Shown in pieces: positions 1 through 5,498 of a stretch of DNA of 6,610 bases. Source of the DNA: Chloroflexota bacterium (GTDB lineage: Bacteria > Chloroflexota > Anaerolineae > Promineifilales > Promineifilaceae); contig QQUD01000998.1 of NCBI GenBank assembly GCA_008501785.1, positions 1-6,610 of the forward strand. The letters are read 5' to 3'. Within the stretch, counting starts at the first letter, position 1. Each line of letters starts with the position of its first letter. Both the position numbers and the translations under genes were made by a program. The notes beneath the pieces were generated by a model that was not told where the DNA came from, ran no database searches, and worked only from the letters and a program-made list of their open reading frames with translations.

Positions 1-463
1 TGATGTGGCGGATGGCATTTTACTAGTGGCTAACAAGGGCAAGATCGGGGAAAGTTATTTGTTGACTGGTCCCGCAATTCCTTTAGGTGAAATGGTTGAT
101 TTTTGGGGCCATTTGACGGGTAAGATGCCGCCAAACTTGCGCATACCAAGTGCGATGTTACGGCCGTTTTCTCCCCTCATGGGCTTTATCAACAATCTCG
201 TTCCACTCTCTCCCGCGTTCAGCCAGGAAGCCGTTGCCAGCCTGGGATCAACCTACATTGCCCGCTCTGATAAAGTGCGAGAAGAATTGGGGTGGCAAAC
301 ACGGCCGTTACAAACCGGTATGCTCGAAACCTTTGCCTGGATTGCCGAAACCGAAGCTGCCAGACCGCCCCTTTCGCGTGAAAAAAAGTGGGCTGGACTT
401 GCTTTAGTTGCTGCAGCCATTTTGTTCTTCTATTGGTTATTTGGGAATCGCAAAGAGAAATAA
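1..463 (+). CDS. Extended SDR / NAD-dependent epimerase-dehydratase-like protein, C-terminal part, membrane-anchored (5' partial)
   Basis: The reading frame is open at the left edge (first full codon at base 2). The GTG at base 5 is therefore probably an internal valine and not the start. The 153 visible residues match the C-terminal substrate-binding part of extended short-chain dehydrogenases (3-beta-HSD / dihydroflavonol-reductase-like). Seen are a DVADGILL segment, a GESYLLTG strand, and near the end a SDKVREELGW segment followed by an LETFAWI helix. These correspond to the family's usual 'K-x-x-x-x-LGW/Y...T..W' tail. The Rossmann fold with the NAD(P) glycine motif and the YxxxK site would lie outside the window. 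After the fold comes a basic linker and a hydrophobic stretch (WAGLALVAAAILFFYWLF, about visible residues 129-147) with a basic end (GNRKEK), read as a single tail anchor. The substrate cannot be deduced. The family call is good; the exact enzyme is unknown. Confidence 0.82.
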   Translation, partial: DVADGILLVANKGKIGESYLLTGPAIPLGEMVDFWGHLTGKMPPNLRIPSAMLRPFSPLMGFINNLVPLSPAFSQEAVASLGSTYIARSDKVREELGWQTRPLQTGMLETFAWIAETEAARPPLSREKKWAGLALVAAAILFFYWLFGNRKEK

Positions 464-484
464 AAAACGCCCAACAAATGGGCG
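461..484 (-). terminator. Intrinsic terminator, minus strand, end of the small membrane-protein transcript
   Basis: Read on the minus strand, CGCCCA and TGGGCG form a 6-bp GC-rich stem around a 5-base loop (plus 468-484). TTTTTTATTTC follows directly. The U-run overlaps the stop codon of the plus-strand SDR gene. It is well placed to end transcripts of the minus-strand gene at 619-750. Confidence 0.7.
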
Positions 485-500
485 ATTAAAAACAAATGAA

Positions 501-531
501 GGTGATCAGCATTGCTGATCGCCTGTTTTTT
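501..531 (+). terminator. Intrinsic terminator, plus strand, downstream of the SDR gene
   Basis: A 10-bp stem is formed by GGTGATCAGC (501-510) and GCTGATCGCC (514-523), with one G-T pair and a 3-base loop. It is followed by TG and six Ts (526-531). It lies 38 bases after the SDR stop codon and faces the convergent minus-strand unit. Read on the minus strand the stem is followed by TTCATTTGTTTTT, so it may act weakly in that direction too. Confidence 0.85.
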
Positions 532-618
532 ATGGTGTCGTGTTAAATAATCAGATTCAGTTTAAGTGTTCTGCATTGAGATGCTATTCCTCAAAATTTG
601 ATTGGAGGAACACTAGAA

Positions 619-750
619 TTAGTAATCTCGGCGGGCCTGACGACGGCGCTGGATAACTACTTCCTGGGCTTGCATCTGCTGGCGGCGTTTATTTCGAACC
701 ATTACAACAAACAGAGCGTAGAATAAGATTGCAGCAACTACTGTTATCAT
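619..750 (-). CDS. Small basic single-pass membrane protein, 43 aa, unknown function
   Basis: The minus-strand frame runs from ATG (748-750) to TAA (619-621). The protein begins MITVVAAILFYALFVVMV, an uninterrupted hydrophobic helix (residues 2-18). The tail is RNKRRQQ..., then an RRRQARRDY end, with nine Lys/Arg against two acidic residues. By the positive-inside rule this predicts N-out/C-in topology with a basic cytoplasmic helix. The evidence for a real gene is the context. A GAGAGAGG Shine-Dalgarno lies 7 bases before the ATG, a TTGACA promoter lies about 110 bases upstream, and an intrinsic terminator lies downstream (461-484). No family is recognised. The layout resembles small subunits such as CcmD, but no partner genes are present, so that is not claimed. 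The neighbours do not suggest a function. Confidence 0.65.
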   Translation of the reverse strand: MITVVAAILFYALFVVMVRNKRRQQMQAQEVVIQRRRQARRDY

Positions 751-861
751 GAACAAGCCTCTCTCAAAAAATTTTTCAAATGAATTCTGTTAAATAACCT
801 ATAAACTATAGAACTTATTGTGAATTGAAATATTTTCTATTGATATAGGACAATGCGTCTA

Positions 862-890
862 ATTCTGCATATTCTGATGACTAATGTCAA
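862..890 (-). promoter_or_regulatory. Probable sigma70-type promoter for the small membrane-protein gene
   Basis: On the minus strand a perfect TTGACA (-35, plus 885-890) is followed after exactly 17 bases by CAGAAT (-10, plus 862-867; 4 of 6 matches to TATAAT). Predicted transcription starts near 855. That gives an AT-rich leader of about 105 bases before the ATG at 750. The surroundings are intergenic and AT-rich. The -35 and spacing are good; the -10 is only fair. Confidence 0.5.
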
Positions 891-902
891 TACCCTAGTC
901 AT
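877..902. repeat. 7-bp inverted repeat flanking the -35 box (candidate operator)
   Basis: ATGACTA (877-883) and TAGTCAT (896-902) are perfect inverted copies separated by 12 bases that contain the TTGACA -35 hexamer. A dimeric repressor bound here would cover the promoter. The repeat is short and could be chance. No regulator gene is next to it. Confidence 0.35.
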
Positions 903-1018
903 ATATTTAGGAAATTTTCATTCTTTAACTTCGCTTCTAATAAAACTCTATGCAAACATCGTAAGTGAAGTGAGTTACGAAACAGCTTAAAGTTATTTCC
1001 GATATGCTCTCATTTGCT

Positions 1019-1654
1019 TCAGTCGAGATGATTTGTGTCGAAACCAGCAATTGGGACAGGTTGGCTGCCGTCAAAAGTTGCTTTTAGGATTGAGCCGTTT
1101 GGCATTCGCATACTTTGCACGAAGTTTGAGTAACGGCGCATAGCATCTTCATTTGGTTTGCGCTGGTCTGAGAGGAGCATCCAAGTCAGAGCGCGTAAAA
1201 ATAGACCATGACTGAAAACAGCAATAAAGTTGGCAGAATGTTTATGCAAGCGTTTGATCAATTCGAGATTACGTTCCATCAATTCGGCAAAGGATTCTCC
1301 GCCTCCCATTTCTTTTTCAAATGGGTCGTTGCGCTGCCAGTAGGCGCGGGCAATGGGGCCGCGATCAGAGCCACGTGTGCCGTTGTAGCGTTCTGGATGT
1401 AGGTAGGTGAATTCAAAGACGGGCCATTCTTCGACTGTGATGGGGGCGAAATGGGTGATGGTGGGAACGGCCGTTTGCCTTGCCCGCACATACGGAGAAA
1501 CCACAATCAAATCCGGCTTCTGATTGAATGCCTTCACAATTTGTTTCGCTTGCTCATGACCCTTTTCGGTCAATTCGGAAAGCTCTGGGTGTTTTGTCGG
1601 TAAATTAGCGTTGGAAATGCTTTCGCCATGTCGAATAAACCAAACCGTTGTCAT
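1019..1654 (-). CDS. Histidine phosphatase family protein (phosphoglycerate-mutase-like)
   Basis: The 211-residue protein has the hallmark RHGES motif at its N-terminus (residues 8-12, after the strand TTVWFI), with His9 as the expected phospho-accepting residue. The rest of the catalytic set is visible. SPYVRARQTA (53-62) holds the conserved Arg57, Glu81 is the likely proton donor, and FSHGLFLRAL (147-156) holds the second catalytic His149. Members are soluble cytoplasmic phosphatases or mutases with one domain of about 200 residues, so the length is normal. The substrate cannot be read from sequence: the family covers phosphoglycerate mutase, cobalamin/alpha-ribazole phosphatase, sugar phosphatases and broad-specificity enzymes. 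It lacks the longer form typical of dPGM glycolytic enzymes. The start ATG has GAGG five bases upstream. The gene lies downstream of the importer operon in the same direction, but a terminator separates them, so a shared role is unproven. Confidence 0.9.
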   Translation of the reverse strand: MTTVWFIRHGESISNANLPTKHPELSELTEKGHEQAKQIVKAFNQKPDLIVVSPYVRARQTAVPTITHFAPITVEEWPVFEFTYLHPERYNGTRGSDRGPIARAYWQRNDPFEKEMGGGESFAELMERNLELIKRLHKHSANFIAVFSHGLFLRALTWMLLSDQRKPNEDAMRRYSNFVQSMRMPNGSILKATFDGSQPVPIAGFDTNHLD

Positions 1655-1663
1655 ACATACCTC

Positions 1664-1698
1664 ACAAAAACAGGGCTGACATTCTCATGCCAACCCTG
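1664..1698 (-). terminator. Intrinsic terminator after the ABC importer operon, just upstream of the phosphatase
   Basis: On the minus strand CAGGGTTGGCAT pairs with ATGTCAGCCCTG, a 12-bp stem with two G-U pairs (plus 1671-1698). The loop is the stable GNRA tetraloop GAGA, and TTTTTGTG follows (plus 1663-1670). It lies 66 bases past the last permease stop codon. The phosphatase ATG is only 11 bases beyond the U-run, so this element also sits in that gene's leader. Confidence 0.88.
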
Positions 1699-1717
1699 CT
1701 ACTTTAAGTTTGATTTA

Positions 1718-1747
1718 ATTGTATCAGTAAATTAGGTGTGAGTTAAA
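1718..1747 (-). promoter_or_regulatory. Weak candidate promoter for the phosphatase gene
   Basis: On the minus strand TACAAT (plus 1718-1723; 5 of 6 matches) is preceded by an extended -10 TGA. A poor -35 (TTTAAC, plus 1742-1747) lies 18 bases further up and overlaps the inverted repeat at 1737-1768. Transcription would start near 1711, about 13 bases before the terminator hairpin, which makes it unusual if real. Confidence 0.3.
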
Positions 1748-1768
1748 CAAGATTGAGTTTAACTCACA
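1737..1768. repeat. Perfect 12-bp inverted repeat across the stop codon of the last permease gene
   Basis: TGTGAGTTAAAC (1737-1748) and GTTTAACTCACA (1757-1768) are perfect inverted copies with an 8-base loop. The permease TGA (1764-1766) lies inside one arm. In the mRNA it would form a stem-loop without a following U-run, suited to protecting the 3' end. As DNA it could be an operator for the weak promoter it overlaps. Confidence 0.7.
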
Positions 1769-2729
1769 AGCCGCGTTCACCACGAATATATGGTACACCC
1801 AGAGCAGCCGGAGCACCGAGACGTTTTCGCATTGCAGCTCGCGATCCAAGAACCAGTGCCAAAATTGTGAGGATATAAGGCGTCATTTTCAGGAAAAAGC
1901 TGAAATTTGAGTTGATGTACAGCGGATTTGCTAACCCAAAGAGCAAGGCTGGACCTTGCAAGTCTAAAATGCCGCGACGTAGTGCGCCAAATAGATAGCC
2001 ACCTAAAGCAGCCTTCAGCGGATCCCACTGCGCAAAAATTACCAGACCAACCGCAATCCAGCCCTGGCCAGATGTTGTGTTTTCGCTGTACCAGCCAGGA
2101 GATATGGCTAAACTGATCGTCGCACCGGCCAATCCCGCCAAACAGCCGCCAACAAAAACATAAAGGTAGCGCAGCCTGTAAACATTGAGTCCCATTGTGT
2201 CTGCGGCAGATGGCTTTTCGCCAACAGCTCGTAAGTGCATGCCTGGGCGCGTGTGATTGATGTAATACCAGGCCAACGGGGCAAAGATATAGCCGATATA
2301 AACCAGCAGGCTGTGATCTTGGAAAAAGACGGGACCAATAAAAGGAATAGCGGCCAATCCGGGAATGTCGAATGAAGGAATCAGCGGCACCGTTTGCCCG
2401 GTGAGACCTTCACCAAACACCAATGCCAATCCTGTACCTAAAAATGTGAGGGACAATCCACTGACCACCTGATCGGCTTGGAAATGGATGGTGACAAGGC
2501 CGTGTGCCAGACTAAGGATGCCGCCTGCGAGAACGGCACTAACCAACCCCAACCACACATTATTCGTTGCCAGTGATGTGCTAAAGCCAGCCATTGCGCC
2601 CAAAAGCATCATTCCCTCAACGCCTAGGTTGAGGATGCCAGCGCGTTCTGCAAAAATTTCGCCAATGCCAGCGAAGAGCAAAATCGTTCCCGTTGCTAAT
2701 CCTGCATGTAAGATAATTTCTAGATTCAT
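1764..2729 (-). CDS. ABC transporter permease 2, BMP/nucleoside type (NupQ/YufQ-NupC-like)
   Basis: The 321-residue multi-pass inner-membrane protein is of the BPD_transp_2 family, which forms the translocation pore with permease 1. Diagnostic segments are ERAGILNLGVEGMMLLGA (28-45, the NLG-EG motif), ADQVVSGLSL (85-94), and the cytoplasmic loop VGEKPSAADTMGLNV (169-183), thought to contact the ATPase. A GQGWIAVGLVIFAQWDP segment (221-237) follows. About eight to ten hydrophobic helices are visible, and length and order fit the family. The ATG overlaps the permease 1 stop as ATGA (2726-2729), with GGAGG four bases upstream, so the two are probably translationally coupled. Known relatives import purine nucleosides such as guanosine; the substrate here is inferred. 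It is the last gene of the operon. Confidence 0.93.
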   Translation of the reverse strand: MNLEIILHAGLATGTILLFAGIGEIFAERAGILNLGVEGMMLLGAMAGFSTSLATNNVWLGLVSAVLAGGILSLAHGLVTIHFQADQVVSGLSLTFLGTGLALVFGEGLTGQTVPLIPSFDIPGLAAIPFIGPVFFQDHSLLVYIGYIFAPLAWYYINHTRPGMHLRAVGEKPSAADTMGLNVYRLRYLYVFVGGCLAGLAGATISLAISPGWYSENTTSGQGWIAVGLVIFAQWDPLKAALGGYLFGALRRGILDLQGPALLFGLANPLYINSNFSFFLKMTPYILTILALVLGSRAAMRKRLGAPAALGVPYIRGERGL

Positions 2730-3892
2730 GCTGCCTCCACTGCCGCTTGTGACCGTGCAAATTTAATTTTGTATCGTGATAACACATCACTGCTAATCAC
2801 CATAAAAAGGATGATGCCTTGCAAAAGCGCTGCCAAACCAGATGGTTGAATTTCACGTCCAGCCACAATCAACGCTCCAAACAGGATGGAGACGATAATG
2901 ACGGCGAACGGATTCAGTTTGGCTAACCAGGCGACAATGATGCCTGTAAAGCCGTATCCAGGTGAAATGGCTTCTTGCAAACGATGCACAACACCAGTAA
3001 TTTCCGACATGCCAGCCAGACCGGCCAATGCACCAGAGAACATCATGACAAAAACGACATTGCGCGTGATGTTTAAACCTGCATAACGAGCTGCTTTTGG
3101 ATTGTCGCCAATTAGCTTGATTTCGTAGCCCCACCGGCTGCGATCAAATACCCACCACATGACAACGGCCGCAATCAGACCAAACGCAACCCCGGCATGG
3201 AGCGTCATGCCAGAAATTCGCCCCAGTCCAATGCCAGACATAAAATTGGCGAATCCACTGCCAGTTGCAATAAAGTCGCCGTATTCGCCAGCATAATCGG
3301 TAACGCGAGGCAGCCATGCTGACTTTTCGAAGGTGGGGGTCATTTGGAACCCGCCGTCGCTCCATTTGTCGAAAATCCAGAAATTGTTCCAGAACACGGC
3401 GACGTAGTTGAGCATCAGCGTTGTGATAATTTCGTTGACCTGAAAGCGTGCTTTGAGATAACCAGGGAAAAAGCCCCATATTGCGCCGCCTAACATGCCC
3501 ATGATGGCCATGAGTCCAATGACAATAATCTTTGGCGTTTCTGGCGAGACAAATGGTACGAGCACGACCAGACTGGCAGCAAATGCGCCGATGTAAAATT
3601 GCCCTTCTGCACCGATGTTCCACAGCTTCATTTTGAAGGCGATGGCACAGGCCAGACCCACTAAAATCAGCGGTGTGGCTTTCACCATGGTGTCTGAGAA
3701 TGTGGCCCAACTGCCAAAGGTGGCTTGGTAAAAGAATCTGGCAATGCGTAAGGGATTGCCACCAATGATTTGTAATATGATGCCGCACACAATAAAGGCG
3801 ACGAGTACGGACCCAATCGAAGTGGCGGCTGGCATCCATTTGGGAACATCTTCGACTCGTTTCTCAAATGTTACGGTGAATGGTAGGTTCAT
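2726..3892 (-). CDS. ABC transporter permease 1, BMP/nucleoside type (NupP/YufP-NupB-like)
   Basis: The 388-residue multi-pass membrane protein is the partner of permease 2. A hydrophobic helix (about 24-44) follows an N-terminal cytoplasmic stretch. The family signature KLWNIGAEGQFYIGA lies at 89-103, and NEIITTLMLNYVA at 153-165. The loop GDNPKAARYAGLNI (262-275) is the likely ATPase coupling helix, and SPGYGFTGIIVAWLAKLNP lies at 310-328. Between LPRV (194-197) and LHAG (231-234) there is an extracytoplasmic stretch of about 33 residues, longer than I recall for relatives. The ATG overlaps the ATPase stop as ATGA (3889-3892). AGGAGG lies four bases upstream, inside the end of the ATPase gene, a sign of translational coupling and fixed stoichiometry. 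The family call is firm; the substrate (nucleosides by homology) is inferred. Confidence 0.93.
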   Translation of the reverse strand: MNLPFTVTFEKRVEDVPKWMPAATSIGSVLVAFIVCGIILQIIGGNPLRIARFFYQATFGSWATFSDTMVKATPLILVGLACAIAFKMKLWNIGAEGQFYIGAFAASLVVLVPFVSPETPKIIVIGLMAIMGMLGGAIWGFFPGYLKARFQVNEIITTLMLNYVAVFWNNFWIFDKWSDGGFQMTPTFEKSAWLPRVTDYAGEYGDFIATGSGFANFMSGIGLGRISGMTLHAGVAFGLIAAVVMWWVFDRSRWGYEIKLIGDNPKAARYAGLNITRNVVFVMMFSGALAGLAGMSEITGVVHRLQEAISPGYGFTGIIVAWLAKLNPFAVIIVSILFGALIVAGREIQPSGLAALLQGIILFMVISSDVLSRYKIKFARSQAAVEAA

Positions 3893-5418
3893 CCTTCCTC
3901 CTTTGCCAGCTTGGTGCCGGTCATCATCAGGCCGATTTCGTTGATGTCGGCATCTTCAGCATCGACAATGCCCATGATTTTGCCTTCGGAAATGACGGCG
4001 ATGCGGTCGCTGAGGGCCAGCAGTTCTTCCATTTCTTCGGAGATGAGCAAAACGGCCGTTCCCGCCTCCCTCTGCTCCAATAACAATGTCTGAATCGATT
4101 CAATCGCACCCACATCCAACCCGCGTGTCGGTTGCACGGCCACCATCAGCTCAGGCTGTGCTGAAATTTCACGGGCTAAAATCACCTTTTGCAAATTACC
4201 ACCAGATAATTTACGGGCCATGGTGCGCACGTTGGGCGCTAAAATAGCGTACTTATCCTTCAGCTTGCGTGCTCGCTGTCGTGCGCTGGTGAAGTTAATG
4301 CTCCAGCCATTGCCAATCGGGTCTTCCCGATAGTTTTTCATGATGGTGTTTTCGGTGATGGTCATGTTGGGGGCGCTGCCGACGCCGGTGCGGTCTTCGG
4401 GGACGTGCGACATGCCTTGTTTGATGGCTTCGATGGGGGGCATGTTGGCGACTTCTTTGCCGTTGATTTTGATGCTGCCGGAACACGGCCGTAATCCCGT
4501 AATCACCTCAGCCAACTCACTCTGTCCGTTACCCGCAATCGCGGCAATGCCTAAAATTTCACCGGCTCGCATTTCTAGCGACAGGTCGCGTAACGCTGGC
4601 ACACCTTTGTCGTTTTCTGCGGATACGTTTTTAACGGAGAGGACGACGTCGCCAGCCTTTTGGGGCTTCTTTTCGACGGCAAAAATGACGCCGCGCCCAA
4701 CCATGAGACGGGCTAAATCGCGCTTGTTCAGCCCTTCCATGCTGTGTCCTTCGGCGGTGACGAGGCCTTTACGCAGCACGGTGACGCGGTCGGCAACGGC
4801 CGTTACCTCATGCAATTTATGGCTAATAAAAATAATCGACTTGCCTTCATCGACCATGGCCCGCATCGTTTTCATCAGTTCGTCGATTTCTTGCGGGGCG
4901 AGCACAGCCGTTGGCTCATCCATAATCAAAATATTGGCACCCCGGTACAGCGTCTTCAAAATTTCCACACGCTGTTGTTCACCAACAGAAAGCTGCCAGA
5001 CTTTGGCAGTGGGATCAACTTTCAATCCATACTGCTCTTCTAACGCCAAAATCCTTTTGTCGTATTCAGCCAAGCGCATGAAAAATTTGGGTTCGTCGAG
5101 GCCCAGCAAAATATTTTCGGTAACGGTTTGTGTGGGCACCAACATAAAATGTTGATGCACCATGCCGATGCCTTTAGCGATGGCATCTTTGGGTGAATTA
5201 AAGGAGGCTAGTTCACCGTTAATTCGCATCGTACCGGCCGATTGTTTATAGAGACCAGCCAGCACATTCATTAATGTGCTTTTCCCGGCTCCATTTTCGC
5301 CTAGCAGCGCATGGATCTCTCCTTTTTTCAGCGTAAAGTCCACCTGGTCATTTGCCAGTACGCCAGGAAACCGGACGACAATATCACGCATTTCAACAGC
5401 TAAAGGTGTCTCAGACAT
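3889..5418 (-). CDS. ABC transporter ATPase with two nucleotide-binding domains, BMP/nucleoside type (NupO/YufO-NupA-like)
   Basis: This 509-residue peripheral membrane ATPase powers the importer. Domain 1 has a Walker A GENGAGKST (40-48), Q-loop Gln89, a signature LSVGEQQ (143-149), Walker B ILIMDEPT (163-170) and H-loop His200. Domain 2 is degenerate. Its P-loop reads AGNGQSE, so the Walker lysine is Gln, and its Walker B region reads VAVQPTRGLD with Gln for the catalytic Glu, while an intact LSGGNLQK signature (404-411) remains. This asymmetry is usual for the carbohydrate-type CUT2/BMP class and leaves one competent site. The frame extends 12 codons further up to an ATG at 5454. I chose the ATG at 5416-5418 because GGAG lies 7 bases before it, it starts right before the first family-like strand, and the upstream ATG is buried in a stem-loop. 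The stop overlaps the permease 1 start. Confidence 0.93.
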   Translation of the reverse strand: MSETPLAVEMRDIVVRFPGVLANDQVDFTLKKGEIHALLGENGAGKSTLMNVLAGLYKQSAGTMRINGELASFNSPKDAIAKGIGMVHQHFMLVPTQTVTENILLGLDEPKFFMRLAEYDKRILALEEQYGLKVDPTAKVWQLSVGEQQRVEILKTLYRGANILIMDEPTAVLAPQEIDELMKTMRAMVDEGKSIIFISHKLHEVTAVADRVTVLRKGLVTAEGHSMEGLNKRDLARLMVGRGVIFAVEKKPQKAGDVVLSVKNVSAENDKGVPALRDLSLEMRAGEILGIAAIAGNGQSELAEVITGLRPCSGSIKINGKEVANMPPIEAIKQGMSHVPEDRTGVGSAPNMTITENTIMKNYREDPIGNGWSINFTSARQRARKLKDKYAILAPNVRTMARKLSGGNLQKVILAREISAQPELMVAVQPTRGLDVGAIESIQTLLLEQREAGTAVLLISEEMEELLALSDRIAVISEGKIMGIVDAEDADINEIGLMMTGTKLAKEEG

Positions 5419-5425
5419 AAGGCTT

Positions 5426-5429
5426 CTCC
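5426..5429 (-). promoter_or_regulatory. Shine-Dalgarno that fixes the ATPase start
   Basis: GGAG on the minus strand (plus CTCC) lies 7 bases upstream of the ATG at 5416-5418. The alternative in-frame ATG at 5452-5454 has its first two bases in the 3' arm of the intercistronic hairpin, so its start would be masked. Confidence 0.7.
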
Positions 5430-5452
5430 GATGAGCTATAGAGGGGGGTAGC

Positions 5453-5485
5453 ATTTCCCCGGAAACTCTAAGTTTCCGGGGAAAT
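5453..5485. repeat. Perfect 15-bp intercistronic stem-loop between binding-protein and ATPase genes
   Basis: ATTTCCCCGGAAACT (5453-5467) and AGTTTCCGGGGAAAT (5471-5485) are perfect inverted copies around a 3-base loop. In the operon mRNA the hairpin starts 13 bases after the binding-protein stop codon. No U-run follows on either strand (the minus strand continues GCTACCCCCC), so it is not a standard terminator. A role in protecting the 3' end of the upstream cistron, raising binding-protein level over the membrane subunits, is inferred by analogy with stem-loops after other binding-protein genes. Confidence 0.85.
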
Positions 5486-5498
5486 AATTCATCTTAAT

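Larger units (their letters stand above)
751..1018. other. AT-rich intergenic region without a coding frame
   Basis: This stretch between the phosphatase stop and the small membrane-protein start has no convincing coding frame on either strand. It holds the candidate promoter and inverted repeat listed separately, plus the leader of the small gene. A weak hairpin, TCGTAA/TTACGA (959-964 with 975-980, 10-base loop), lies downstream of the phosphatase gene but lacks a proper U-run, so no terminator is called for that gene. Confidence 0.6.

Noticed and set aside
497..547. 16-codon plus-strand frame (ATG at 497) through the terminator hairpin
   Set aside because: It lacks a Shine-Dalgarno and is encoded by the terminator itself, so it is better explained as non-coding.
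565..614. Inverted repeats AGTGTT/AACACT and TTCCTC/GAGGAA downstream of the 43-codon gene
   Set aside because: The arms are 6 bp, loops are long, they share bases and no U-run follows. The real terminator for this strand is at 461-484.
959..980. Hairpin TCGTAA/TTACGA as the phosphatase terminator
   Set aside because: The stem has six AT-rich pairs around a 10-base loop and lacks a proper U-run, so it is too weak to call.
3144..3839. A 231-codon open frame on the minus strand inside permease 1
   Set aside because: It is an out-of-frame shadow rich in His, Arg, Trp and Cys, without membrane helices or motifs. The overlapping permease frame carries the family signatures.
3889..4560. Second nucleotide-binding domain with Gln for the Walker A lysine and Gln for the catalytic Glu
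   Set aside because: It looks like a damaged gene, but this degeneracy is normal in double-domain ATPases of this importer class.
4340..5155. A 271-codon open frame on the plus strand, opposite the ATPase gene
   Set aside because: It is an antisense shadow of a well-conserved ATPase. Its translation has no recognisable domain and there is no ribosome site or promoter for it.
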